From a virus, in IMG/VR virus record IMGVR_UViG_3300020385_000046, positions 1-27,330 of that record: a stretch of 27,330 bases of DNA. One strand, 5' to 3'. Positions 9,441-14,746 of this stretch are shown here, piece by piece. Position 1 is the stretch's first letter. Each line of letters opens with the position of its first letter. Below the pieces are notes generated by a model. The model ran no database searches. It saw only the letters and a list, made by a program, of their open reading frames with translations, and was not told where the DNA came from. Both the position numbers and the translations under genes were made by a program.

Positions 9441-9635
9441 TCAGTATGATTGTTCTTGCTTATCCATAGAAGAAGGATTGCATTCCTCATACGACAAATC
9501 CTCAAGTTGGTAATCAGTCTGCATTAGACCAACTATCCCCTTGAGGGTATTCCATGTTTTATTAAATTGTGTTTCACTTAAATTATTATATAAGCATTCA
9601 TTCTTTGCATAGATGTGGTAGATCTTATCAGTCAT
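9441..9635 (-). CDS. Small conserved cyanophage protein (MTDKIYHIYAKNECLY), unknown function
   Basis: 64 residues, MTDKIYHIYAKNECLYNNLS at the start, then GIVGLMQTDYQLEDLSYEEC. An AAGGAGAT ribosome-binding site sits just upstream of the ATG, one of the best in the window. It is the first gene after the strong promoter at 9826-9854 and is preceded by a leader of almost 200 bases. I recall this family as an early cyanophage gene; no function is known to me. Confidence 0.8.
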   Translation of the reverse strand: MTDKIYHIYAKNECLYNNLSETQFNKTWNTLKGIVGLMQTDYQLEDLSYEECNPSSMDKQEQSY

Positions 9636-9639
9636 ATCT

Positions 9640-9825
9640 CCTTTGATGAATTTGTAGTATTAACAAAAAAACTTATAGGGGCGTTTTTGGCCACGGGAAA
9701 TTTTTTTTTGCTTTTGTTATCTATAGGTCGATTTGTCACCTCTGTAGGTTAGGGTAGTTAGACGTTTTTATCACGCCCCCCATAACGCAACAACGCCGCC
9801 CCTTAAAACACTGTCGTTTCACTGT
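9640..9825 (-). other. Long untranslated leader with GC-rich and poly-U stretches
   Basis: Between the promoter at 9826-9854 and the ATG at 9635 lie about 185 bases without a convincing gene. On the coding strand it has a G-rich start (AAGGGGCGGCG and ATGGGGGGCG), an A9-T3 stretch, and near the end ACGCCCCTATAAG followed by T7. The GGGGCG and CGCCCC could pair over a long distance just before the T7, as in a terminator or attenuator. No known riboswitch is recognised. Confidence 0.45.
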
Positions 9826-9854
9826 ATAATAGCAGAGGGACTAACTGATGTCAA
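9826..9854 (-). promoter_or_regulatory. Strong sigma-70 type early promoter
   Basis: Minus strand: perfect TTGACA at 9849-9854, a 17-base spacer, and TATTAT (5 of 6) at 9826-9831. It drives the leader and the gene at 9441-9635. Confidence 0.8.
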
Positions 9855-9871
9855 CCCCCCTGCACTAAGTA

Positions 9872-10156
9872 TCAAACAGCAGCAACTAGTTCATGATGGC
9901 ACATCCGATAAAGTTTGCTCTCGCTTACATCTGCCAGATCTTCTAGAGTGATATCATCTGGCATAGAATCACAGATGATTTCTGTTAACTGGAATTCATC
10001 GAGTTTCATCGCACGTTCCAGAATCTGTCGTGGGGTGCCGAACCCGTCAACGCTGGCAGCATAGATTTCTGAGATCGTGGCGTGGAGTCTGTCGCAGGCA
10101 TCGTCCAAGATCTCTAAAATGCGGCGGGTCTCTGCTGTGATGGTGATGGGGGTCAT
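9872..10156 (-). CDS. Hypothetical accessory protein, 94 residues
   Basis: Starts MTPITITAETRRILEILDDA and continues with alpha-helical, acidic sequence (LERAMKLDEFQLTEIICDSM, then DITLEDLADVSESKLYRM). No known motif was recognised. The start lies 15 bases after repeat copy 1. The GC-richer third positions differ slightly from neighbouring genes. It is the last gene of the repeat-bearing region on this side. Confidence 0.75.
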   Translation of the reverse strand: MTPITITAETRRILEILDDACDRLHATISEIYAASVDGFGTPRQILERAMKLDEFQLTEIICDSMPDDITLEDLADVSESKLYRMCHHELVAAV

Positions 10157-10171
10157 GCTGTTCAGTGCCTT

Positions 10172-10201
10172 ACACTATGGGGACGCTTTAGAGGGCCGGC
10201 C
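10172..10201 (-). repeat. Junction repeat, copy 1
   Basis: Coding strand: GGCCGGCCCT, CTAAAGCGT, CCCCATAGTGT, followed by AAGG. It lies 15 bases before the ATG at 10156, and the upstream gene stops 12 bases before it. Confidence 0.9.
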
Positions 10202-10212
10202 TTTAGTATCAC

Positions 10213-10467
10213 TCAAAGTTCTGTTAACATTTCATCGAGTTCCACTGTGTTTAACTGTGAATCATTCCACTTAACACCGTCAGGAGTTGTGCTACTAAAC
10301 TCCATCAACATGTGTGAGAGTGACTTATAACCGTGCTCAGCCCATCCTTTGGCGATATCATATAGTGCCTCATCATTACCCAACCAGAGTGCAACATTCC
10401 AGGTCTCGTAATTCGTCCAACCGTTATACGTGGTGTCGGTGAGATTCGTCTGAAAAGTTGTGGTCAT
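10213..10467 (-). CDS. Conserved phage protein with NYETWNVALWLGND motif
   Basis: 84 residues from ATG 10467: MTTTFQTNLTDTTYNGWTNY, then ETWNVALWLGNDEALYDIAK. The GWTNYETWNVALW block is a widespread phage/plasmid signature of an uncharacterised family, usually at the N-terminus as here. The longer reading beginning MIQAGPLNCSYS is an artefact: repeat copy 2 happens to be open in that frame. The start is 19 bases after the repeat. Function unknown. Confidence 0.85.
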   Translation of the reverse strand: MTTTFQTNLTDTTYNGWTNYETWNVALWLGNDEALYDIAKGWAEHGYKSLSHMLMEFSSTTPDGVKWNDSQLNTVELDEMLTEL

Positions 10468-10486
10468 AGAGGTTTGAGTGGTGCTT

Positions 10487-10516
10487 ACACTATAGGAACA
10501 GTTTAAAGGGCCGGCT
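10487..10516 (-). repeat. Junction repeat, copy 2
   Basis: Coding strand: AGCCGGCCCT, TTAAACTGT, TCCTATAGTGT, then AAGCACCACTCAA, a flank shared with copy 9 (AGCACCACTCAA). Confidence 0.92.
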
Positions 10517-10544
10517 TGTATCACCGACCCTGTGTGACTATCAA

Positions 10545-10652
10545 TTAGACTGCCGCAGTCTCCTCAACGAAAGTGTCAAGAACTGCCAGAAGTTCGTTAC
10601 CATTAGCGGCACGATTCATGAGTGACAGCATCAATTCAAGAGTCATAGTCAT
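10545..10652 (-). CDS. Very small protein, 35 residues
   Basis: Reads MTMTLELMLSLMNRAANGNE followed by LLAVLDTFVEETAAV. It is one of the smallest likely genes here. Support: it fills the interval between repeat copies 2 and 3 exactly, starts 15 bases after copy 3 like other genes, and forms a plausible two-helix sequence. I recall similar 35-40 residue proteins (LLxLMNxAxxGxELLAVLDTxVE) in cyanophages. Function unknown. Confidence 0.65.
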   Translation of the reverse strand: MTMTLELMLSLMNRAANGNELLAVLDTFVEETAAV

Positions 10653-10667
10653 TGGTGATTGGTATCT

Positions 10668-10697
10668 ACACTATAGGGACAATTTACAGGGCCGGCT
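10668..10697 (-). repeat. Junction repeat, copy 3
   Basis: Coding strand: AGCCGGCCCT, GTAAATTGT, CCCTATAGTGT. The preceding gene's TAA (10699) ends one base before it. Confidence 0.92.
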
Positions 10698-10698
10698 G

Positions 10699-10872
10699 TT
10701 ACCACTGCTCCGGAACTTGTAGGTCTTCCACGTATGCATTAACAGACTCATTTCCTTCCAATTCAAATAGGTCCTCCCAGCGAATCTGATGTGGATTAAA
10801 ATCTTCCATCACGTCAAGCTCTAGAGTGATGCGATACTTACCCTTTTGTGCGACACTATAAGAAACTGACAT
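10699..10872 (-). CDS. Small hypothetical protein, 57 residues
   Basis: Begins MSVSYSVAQKGKYRITLELD and ends VEDLQVPEQW. The beta-rich N-terminal half (KYRITLELDV) and acidic second half suggest a small folded domain. It is preceded by a consensus promoter at 10902-10930 and ends directly against repeat copy 3. Codons 3-7 (GTTTCTTATAGTGTC) resemble the TATAGT end of the junction repeat, so the start may derive from a decayed copy. Function unknown. Confidence 0.72.
   Translation of the reverse strand: MSVSYSVAQKGKYRITLELDVMEDFNPHQIRWEDLFELEGNESVNAYVEDLQVPEQW
10853..10872 (-). repeat. Possible decayed half-copy of the junction repeat
   Basis: The coding strand reads CAGTTTCTTATAGTGTCGC within the first codons of the 57-residue gene, close to CTGTTTCTATAGTGTAAGC of copy 7, but the GCCGGCC box is absent. 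Confidence 0.3.
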
Positions 10873-10901
10873 GATTCGGTGCTCTTGAGTGATGATGTTC
10901 T

Positions 10902-10930
10902 AGTATAGGATACCTAAGAGATATTGTCAA
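10902..10930 (-). promoter_or_regulatory. Sigma-70 type promoter
   Basis: Minus strand: perfect TTGACA (10925-10930), 17-base spacer, TATACT (10902-10907, 5 of 6). It faces the 57-residue gene, whose ATG is 29 bases beyond the -10. Confidence 0.75.
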
Positions 10931-11077
10931 TCTTCCAGAGAGTATTTATAAGAAATATTGGTATTTTTGTGTTCTTAATTCCTGGCAAAACTTATCAGCG
11001 CCCCCCTTGACATTTTTGCGAGTTGCTGTTAGACTGCTCGCTAAGATCACTACTCCTCAGCACATTAAAATACATAC

Positions 11078-11128
11078 TTATCCACAGAAATATACCTTTC
11101 TCCACAGATAATTGATACCTTTTCCACA
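11078..11128 (+). promoter_or_regulatory. Three DnaA-box-like sequences in tandem
   Basis: TTATCCACA (11078-11086) is a perfect DnaA box. TTCTCCACA (11098-11106) and TTTTCCACA (11120-11128) differ by one or two bases. All have the same orientation, spaced 20 and 22 bases apart, that is on the same helix face. Confidence 0.5.
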
Positions 11129-11214
11129 GACTTGTTAAAAACAGTATAAAATAGCAAACCATATTTATAATACCATTTTTAATTGATTTTTAATGAATAA
11201 AGGTATCAAAAGAT

Positions 11215-11244
11215 ACAAAAAAGGGAGGATAACCAGTCCTCCCT
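11215..11244 (-). terminator. Rho-independent terminator
   Basis: On the minus strand the stem AGGGAGGA/TCCTCCCT (11222-11229 and 11237-11244), loop of 7, is followed by T6 (11222-11217). It ends transcription arriving from the genes at 11343 and beyond. Confidence 0.82.
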
Positions 11245-11342
11245 CAGTATACCCACTTACTAACAATTAACCTTATTATATCCACTCAACTAGGGGTGAC
11301 TTTCAGTGTAGAGTGAGGCAAACCCTTTCCTCTCACTATCTC

Positions 11343-11522
11343 TCACATGCCATTCATAAACTCATGAAGTTCCTCATAGTATTGTTCTTCTGTATCGAAT
11401 TGCCTTCCATGAATAACACAAGGAAATTCTTTCTTTTGAAACATTGTTGATGTGACCTCGCAGTCTTGTTTGTCATAACCCATTTCGATTAGGGTGTTGA
11501 TGTAAGGATTGTTAGTTGTCAT
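11343..11522 (-). CDS. Small hypothetical protein, 59 residues
   Basis: Reads MTTNNPYINTLIEMGYDKQD, later FQKKEFPCVIHGRQFDTEEQ and YYEELHEFMNGM. The ATG is the last three bases of repeat copy 4 (TATAGTATG); the longer reading MGKLYDDRPCY runs through the repeat in its open frame and overlaps another gene, so it is rejected. The gene is last before the terminator at 11215-11244. Function unknown. Confidence 0.75.
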   Translation of the reverse strand: MTTNNPYINTLIEMGYDKQDCEVTSTMFQKKEFPCVIHGRQFDTEEQYYEELHEFMNGM

Positions 11523-11550
11523 ACTATAGGAACGCTTTACAGGGCCGGCT
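11521..11550 (-). repeat. Junction repeat, copy 4 (stop and start inside)
   Basis: Coding strand: AGCCGGCCCT, GTAAAGCGT, TCCTATAGTAT then G. It provides CCG-GCC-CTG-TAA, ending the upstream 55-residue protein as -PAL, and the ATG of the downstream gene. Confidence 0.94.
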
Positions 11551-11704
11551 GAGTGATAACATGGGCGGTCATCATACAATTTTCCCACATCAAATTGTAA
11601 CTATCAGCAACCCTTTGTGCAATCTCTTCAGTATCATAAATTCCCAGGGTTGTTGGGTCTTCAGAGTGTTCATCAAGTGCAATTACTTTGTGTGTCAGAA
11701 TCAT
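11537..11704 (-). CDS. Small hypothetical protein ending in repeat-encoded -PAL
   Basis: 55 residues: MILTHKVIALDEHSEDPTTL, GIYDTEEIAQRVADSYNLMW, then ENCMMTAHVITQPAL. The N-terminus looks like a beta-strand followed by a helix (TEEIAQRVADSYN), reminiscent of small YYxIxD-type phage proteins that describe a modified-residue pattern, but no family is certain. Its last three residues and stop are supplied by repeat copy 4. It follows the 59-residue gene at 11755-11934 after a 50-base gap with a T8 run. Confidence 0.72.
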   Translation of the reverse strand: MILTHKVIALDEHSEDPTTLGIYDTEEIAQRVADSYNLMWENCMMTAHVITQPAL

Positions 11705-11754
11705 AGTTTGGGTTGAAAAAAAATCGGCGTGGCGTATCTCGAAAAGACTCGGAA

Positions 11755-11934
11755 TTACTCGGAATCACTCTCAGTCAAACGATAAATTGTAGCAATCTTG
11801 GATTGAATTGAATCTGCAATATTTGCCTCTTCAGTACCATAATCTTGATAGTCATTCAGTGCGGAAGAGATAGCATCCCACTCAAGATCTGTAAAGAGTT
11901 GCTTGTAGATAACAGCAGAAGTTTTTTGGGACAT
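11755..11934 (-). CDS. Small hypothetical protein, 59 residues
   Basis: MSQKTSAVIYKQLFTDLEWD, AISSALNDYQDYGTEEANIA, DSIQSKIATIYRLTESDSE. Helical and acidic. Its ATG lies two bases after the stop of the preceding gene (11937). Just past its stop there is a direct repeat ACTCGGAATTACTCGGAATCAC on the plus strand overlapping the C-terminal codons. No function recognised. Confidence 0.72.
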   Translation of the reverse strand: MSQKTSAVIYKQLFTDLEWDAISSALNDYQDYGTEEANIADSIQSKIATIYRLTESDSE

Positions 11935-11936
11935 AA

Positions 11937-12095
11937 TCAGTTATAAGGAAAGAAAGAAGACTTAGTGGAATCAGTAGTGTAAGGAATGTTAAAATCCTCA
12001 CCGAACATCTGATAATAGAACTCACTGAAGATTGCGAAGTCATCAGGGGTTTCGTTGTTCCAGATTCTCAGGATTTCGTCGTAGGTGTCTCTCAT
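11937..12095 (-). CDS. Small hypothetical protein, 52 residues
   Basis: MRDTYDEILRIWNNETPDDF then AIFSEFYYQMFGEDFNIPYT. The ATG is fused to repeat copy 5 (TAATAGTATG). The upstream extension MISAGPVKCPNS is the open frame of the repeat and not a real start. It is followed two bases later by the next gene. Function unknown; acidic, aromatic-rich. Confidence 0.72.
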   Translation of the reverse strand: MRDTYDEILRIWNNETPDDFAIFSEFYYQMFGEDFNIPYTTDSTKSSFFPYN

Positions 12096-12123
12096 ACTAT
12101 TAGGACACTTTACAGGGCCGGCT
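12094..12123 (-). repeat. Junction repeat, copy 5 (start inside)
   Basis: Coding strand: AGCCGGCCCT, GTAAAGTGT, CCTAATAGTAT then G of the downstream ATG. Confidence 0.92.
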
Positions 12124-12131
12124 GATATCAC

Positions 12132-12260
12132 TCAACGATCATAGTTGTAATCAGGTTGCACAACATCTGCTAATGTGTTAAAGCTTTCAGCAGTGAATTG
12201 TCTTGCATTATCGCTATTCCAAAACAGAATGGCAATAACAACGAAGAGGGCAAATTTCAT
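12132..12260 (-). CDS. Small membrane protein, 42 residues
   Basis: From the ATG at 12260: MKFALFVVIAILFWNSDNAR then QFTAESFNTLADVVQPDYNYDR. Residues 3-14 are hydrophobic, a short transmembrane or signal-like segment, followed by LFWNSDNARQFTA, which I recall from small cyanophage membrane proteins starting at this methionine. A longer form from 12314 adds 18 basic residues (MIKALSKKRSSKELLSIH) and starts 12 bases after the upstream stop, so it cannot be excluded. Function unknown. Confidence 0.7.
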   Translation of the reverse strand: MKFALFVVIAILFWNSDNARQFTAESFNTLADVVQPDYNYDR

Positions 12261-12326
12261 GTGAATAGAAAGAAGTTCTTTAGAAGACCTTTTTTTAGAA
12301 AGTGCTTTAATCATTGAGTAATTACA

Positions 12327-12674
12327 TCAGGCAAAAACATAACCAGACTCGAAATCTTCAGTCTTGAAGATATTCATTCCATTGATACATCCAACGAATT
12401 TACGAACATACCAGACGAAATCTTTCTGGAATACATATTCGCCAGTAATACAAAACTCAGAGCAAAGTGCATTGAGTCTAGACTTAGTTGTTACTGATTG
12501 ATAACCGCCATCAAAGATTTGTAAATCATCATCTGTAACAATTGCAATTAAATTGTTATGAAGATAGACTTCTGAAGTGTTGCGAATAGGTGAATAAATT
12601 ACACGAGTATTTGCATTTGACCAGTCCTGATTGTTGTGAATAGCAGCACACATTTGGGATTCGATCTTACGCAT
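12327..12674 (-). CDS. Conserved phage protein MRKIESQMCAAIHN family, unknown function
   Basis: 115 residues: MRKIESQMCAAIHNNQDWSN, then NTRVIYSPIRNTSEVYLHNN and IVTDDDLQIFDGGYQSVTTKS, RLNALCSEFC. The pattern N-terminal RKIExxMCAAI, then two short beta repeats and DGGYQSxTTKSRLNAL, recurs in many phages and is uncharacterised. The C-terminal GMNIFKTEDFESGYVFA looks like a normal end. It begins 32 bases after repeat copy 6. Confidence that it is a gene is high; its role is unknown. Confidence 0.87.
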   Translation of the reverse strand: MRKIESQMCAAIHNNQDWSNANTRVIYSPIRNTSEVYLHNNLIAIVTDDDLQIFDGGYQSVTTKSRLNALCSEFCITGEYVFQKDFVWYVRKFVGCINGMNIFKTEDFESGYVFA

Positions 12675-12706
12675 GATTTTGGTTTTTTGAAGTGGGTTGG
12701 GTTCTT

Positions 12707-12736
12707 ACACTACTAGGACACTTTACAGGGCCGGCT
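12707..12736 (-). repeat. Junction repeat, copy 6
   Basis: Coding strand: AGCCGGCCCT, GTAAAGTGT, CCTAGTAGTGT then AAG. The upstream protein (12713-12931) ends inside it in the TAG frame, so its last residues SRPCKVS are repeat-encoded. Confidence 0.92.
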
Positions 12737-12931
12737 TACCATCTCCTCCCATTTTTCTACATTATAGAAATTAATAATCTCATCTTTAATCTCTTCCTCT
12801 GTTGCACTATCCATATCACCACGAACAACATCAAATAATAATCTTTCCATATCTTTATAATCCATATTATCCATAATCAACTGAGCATAATCATCTTTAA
12901 TTTTTGAAAGTTGTTCTTCGTTCAATATCAT
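12713..12931 (-). CDS. Small acidic phage protein whose C-terminus is encoded by the repeat
   Basis: 72 residues: MILNEEQLSKIKDDYAQLIM, DNMDYKDMERLLFDVVRGDM, DSATEEEIKDEIINFYNVEK. This matches a common cyanophage pattern, L(T/N)xxQLxxIxxDYAxLIxDxMD, usually ending soon after the last helix. Here the frame runs on through repeat copy 6 and stops at its TAG, adding SRPCKVS. The natural C-terminus may have been lost when the repeat was joined. Start follows the preceding stop by one base. Function unknown. Confidence 0.78.
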   Translation of the reverse strand: MILNEEQLSKIKDDYAQLIMDNMDYKDMERLLFDVVRGDMDSATEEEIKDEIINFYNVEKWEEMVSRPCKVS

Positions 12932-12932
12932 C

Positions 12933-13214
12933 TTAAACTAACTCCTGCTGATACTGCATCAATTGCTCCTCTACAACTTCATCAACTGCCTCTTGTATCA
13001 CCTGATAGATGTAATCATTGTCTCCTACATCATCAAAGATACGTCTAACCAGTGCAGGATCTTCTACATTGTTCTGATAATCAGTGTTGCCATCTTCATC
13101 TTTCAAATGACAATCATTCTTAGTATAGATCCATGCGGCACATTCTGCATCTTCTCCCTGTTCTTTGATCATAGATGATACTCGGTCTTGAAGTTGCTTG
13201 AGAGTGTAGTTCAT
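12933..13214 (-). CDS. Acidic conserved cyanophage protein, 93 residues
   Basis: MNYTLKQLQDRVSSMIKEQG, EDAECAAWIYTKNDCHLKDE, then VRRIFDDVGDNDYIYQVIQE and AVDEVVEEQLMQYQQELV. Acidic and helical. The AAWIYTK/DC block resembles uncharacterised phage proteins I have seen in cyanomyoviruses. It is followed one base after its stop by the next gene. Upstream lies a GTGAGTGAG-type simple repeat (13218-13233). Function unknown. Confidence 0.8.
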   Translation of the reverse strand: MNYTLKQLQDRVSSMIKEQGEDAECAAWIYTKNDCHLKDEDGNTDYQNNVEDPALVRRIFDDVGDNDYIYQVIQEAVDEVVEEQLMQYQQELV

Positions 13215-13241
13215 GATTAGAGTGAGTGAGGTGAGTGAGTG

Positions 13242-13442
13242 TTAGTTAGTGGGGAAGTTCTTACAGACTGCATCACATAAGACACGAATTAAATCTTCCA
13301 TATCATCTTCATTAATTTTATCGTCCAAATATTGTGATGTTATAATACAATCAATATCCTCCATTAGTTGTTCTCTTTGTGATAGCATTTCGAGTTGATT
13401 GTTCATTTGAAGAGTGTGAAGATAGGACTTGATTAGTGACAT
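13242..13442 (-). CDS. Small hypothetical protein, 66 residues
   Basis: MSLIKSYLHTLQMNNQLEML, SQREQLMEDIDCIITSQYLD, DKINEDDMEDLIRVLCDAVC. Helical and acidic. The start at 13442 is 3 bases after the preceding stop; MNNQLEML at 13406 is an alternative. Function unknown. Confidence 0.7.
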   Translation of the reverse strand: MSLIKSYLHTLQMNNQLEMLSQREQLMEDIDCIITSQYLDDKINEDDMEDLIRVLCDAVCKNFPTN

Positions 13443-13445
13443 TAA

Positions 13446-13718
13446 TTAACCCACACATGCCATCGGAGTATATTCTTCACGAGGCATTTTGTCAAGATTA
13501 AAGTCAGTTACCTCAGCACCGTTAGCAATACGAGCGTGCCAATCGTACTTTGCTTCAATACCAAGGATTGTGCTGTATGATTTCATTCCATTAACACGGA
13601 AAGTAACACGACGAATGAAACGACGAATAGTAACTTTCATTCCTTTGATCTCATCTGCCTCAGCAATAAATGCCTCGGGAAAATAATCAACGATTGTGGC
13701 AGAGTTAGTGACTTGCAT
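13446..13718 (-). CDS. Conserved hypothetical protein, 90 residues
   Basis: MQVTNSATIVDYFPEAFIAE, ADEIKGMKVTIRRFIRRVTF, RVNGMKSYSTILGIEAKYDW, ending MPREEYTPMACVG. A basic beta segment (KVTIRRFIRRVTFRV) is flanked by acidic parts. It starts 22 bases after repeat copy 7, the same distance class as copies 1-3. First gene of a run (13718 to 12713) of four tightly spaced genes. Function unknown. Confidence 0.78.
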   Translation of the reverse strand: MQVTNSATIVDYFPEAFIAEADEIKGMKVTIRRFIRRVTFRVNGMKSYSTILGIEAKYDWHARIANGAEVTDFNLDKMPREEYTPMACVG

Positions 13719-13740
13719 TGGTTGTGGGTTAGAAGTGCTT

Positions 13741-13770
13741 ACACTATAGAAACAGTTTACAGGGCCGGCT
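13741..13770 (-). repeat. Junction repeat, copy 7 (stop inside)
   Basis: Coding strand: AGCCGGCCCT, GTAAACTGT, TTCTATAGTGT then AAGCAC. It supplies CCG-GCC-CTG-TAA, ending the upstream membrane protein as -KPAL. Confidence 0.94.
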
Positions 13771-13921
13771 TTAGTAACTCCCGACAGTTTGATACAATCG
13801 TAGGATCAACTTTGCAAAGTTTTAACATCCGGGCATCTTGCATCTTTGTGATAGCATTGATACCGCTGATACCAATGTTTGCACCAATAATGATAACAAT
13901 AGCTGCTAGAACGATTCTCAT
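13757..13921 (-). CDS. Small membrane-anchored protein, 54 residues, ending in -PAL
   Basis: MRIVLAAIVIIIGANIGISG then INAITKMQDARMLKLCKVDP and TIVSNCRELLKPAL. Residues 3-19 form a hydrophobic signal or transmembrane segment; the two cysteines at about 36 and 46 may pair in the periplasm. Its ATG overlaps the TGA of the previous gene (ATGA). The last four residues and stop come from repeat copy 7. Function unknown. Confidence 0.72.
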   Translation of the reverse strand: MRIVLAAIVIIIGANIGISGINAITKMQDARMLKLCKVDPTIVSNCRELLKPAL

Positions 13922-14109
13922 GATTCAAGAAGAATAACTTCGTAAGATGTAAAGTCAGGATAGCATTTCTCTACCCATTTTGATAACTTATTATTCTGTG
14001 ATTTAATCCCCTTATGTGTTGTTGGACGTGTGGGCATTGTCTTCAGAAAAGATGTATGTCCCCCTTCTCTTGTAACTTGAATTGAATAAGTTGCTGTTGT
14101 AGTTTGCAT
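13918..14109 (-). CDS. Small hypothetical protein, 63 residues
   Basis: MQTTTATYSIQVTREGGHTS, FLKTMPTRPTTHKGIKSQNN, KLSKWVEKCYPDFTSYEVIL. The ATG at 14109 follows GGAGG in the last codons of the upstream gene, so translation is coupled; a TTG one codon upstream is less likely. Stop overlaps the next start (ATGA). A short beta N-terminus and a helix KLSKWVEKCYPDF are visible. Function unknown. Confidence 0.72.
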   Translation of the reverse strand: MQTTTATYSIQVTREGGHTSFLKTMPTRPTTHKGIKSQNNKLSKWVEKCYPDFTSYEVILLES

Positions 14110-14112
14110 CAA

Positions 14113-14355
14113 TCAACCTCCGTAGACTTCTTCTGCCATAGGAGTATCGCTCATGCGATCAAGATGATCCCACAGTGTATTCTTTTCACCGAACATTTCC
14201 ACGAAAAGATCAATGTTCTGACGATCATATTGTGATTTAACTGCCATGATCTCAGTCTCAATCCATGCGAGTTCCATACGCTTTTGGTCAAGTTTTTTGC
14301 GAAGTTCGTACAACTTTTGGTTGCGTTCGGTGAGAGTCATTTTAGTTTCGTTCAT
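14113..14355 (-). CDS. Coiled-coil hypothetical protein, 80 residues
   Basis: MNETKMTLTERNQKLYELRK, KLDQKRMELAWIETEIMAVK, SQYDRQNIDLFVEMFGEKNT. Residues about 7-50 form a heptad-like helix suited to a coiled coil. The ATG at 14355 is the end of repeat copy 8 (TATAGTATG); MTLTERN at 14340 is an alternative. Last codons contain the GGAGG used by the next gene. Function unknown. Confidence 0.77.
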   Translation of the reverse strand: MNETKMTLTERNQKLYELRKKLDQKRMELAWIETEIMAVKSQYDRQNIDLFVEMFGEKNTLWDHLDRMSDTPMAEEVYGG

Positions 14356-14383
14356 ACTATAGGGACACTTTAGAAGGCCGGCT
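14354..14383 (-). repeat. Junction repeat, copy 8 (start inside)
   Basis: Coding strand: AGCCGGCCTT, CTAAAGTGT, CCCTATAGTAT then G. The upstream TAA (14383-14385) shares its last base with the repeat. Confidence 0.93.
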
Positions 14384-14526
14384 TATATGAACTTGGCATT
14401 GACACTAACAACCGTTGCGGTAGGATTTCGTGCAAGTGCTGTTTTTTTAGCGTCATTATGATCCCTGGCAATAACTTGTTCGGAGAAGACTTGACCAGCA
14501 ATGTAGAGTTTAACTTCCCATTTCAT
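14383..14526 (-). CDS. Small conserved cyanophage protein MKWEVKLYIAGQVF family
   Basis: 47 residues: MKWEVKLYIAGQVFSEQVIA, RDHNDAKKTALARNPTATVV, SVNAKFI. The beta-strand/helix/beta-strand layout and the RDHNDAKKTALARNP block are typical of a small family that I recall in many T4-like cyanophages, usually next to a membrane protein as here. It overlaps that gene's stop (ATGA). The stop touches repeat copy 8. Function unknown. Confidence 0.8.
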   Translation of the reverse strand: MKWEVKLYIAGQVFSEQVIARDHNDAKKTALARNPTATVVSVNAKFI

Positions 14527-14741
14527 AGTGGTGAAAGCAATTTAGTAGATGAGATGATTAATAGAAACGTGAGCATGATTACCACGTCCCATGATTTTGT
14601 TCTGATGAAGAATGGCACTGAGATAGCATCACCAACAAATTGCATAATCACTCCTAATGATAGATTCACATGTAGGATGATGAAATATGCAGTGACCACA
14701 AGAAATGATCCTATGATTCTGCCAGCAGTGTCAATCTTCAT
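14523..14741 (-). CDS. Small conserved cyanophage membrane protein, 72 residues
   Basis: MKIDTAGRIIGSFLVVTAYF, IILHVNLSLGVIMQFVGDAI, SVPFFIRTKSWDVVIMLTFL, ending SSTKLLSPL. Two hydrophobic stretches at about 9-34 and 53-64 flank FVGDAISVPFFIRTKSWD, a conserved loop in the cyanophage family I recall. Likely in the host inner or thylakoid membrane. Translationally coupled to the MKWEV gene. Function unknown. Confidence 0.82.
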   Translation of the reverse strand: MKIDTAGRIIGSFLVVTAYFIILHVNLSLGVIMQFVGDAISVPFFIRTKSWDVVIMLTFLLIISSTKLLSPL

Positions 14742-14746
14742 CGTAA

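Larger units (their letters stand above)
10873..11342. other. 470-bp gene-free regulatory region, candidate replication origin
   Basis: No plausible gene is seen on either strand. From left to right it holds a minus-strand promoter (10902-10930), a C-run and GC-richer patch near 11000, three DnaA-box-like sequences (11078-11128), an AT-rich tract (about 11130-11200), a small GTATC-AAAA-GATAC hairpin (11203-11216), and a minus-strand terminator (11215-11244). The remaining 11245-11342 shows nothing clear. This combination of boxes and an easily melted tract is typical of origins. Confidence 0.5.

Noticed and set aside
9740-9785. A 13-codon ORF (ATGGGGGGC to TGA) in the leader at 9640-9825.
   Set aside because: No ribosome-binding site and no sign of conservation can be judged; listed only as part of the leader.
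11007-11035. Plus-strand promoter TTGACA-17-TAGACT.
   Set aside because: The -10 matches only 4 of 6 and no plus-strand gene follows; kept only as a side note for the origin hypothesis.
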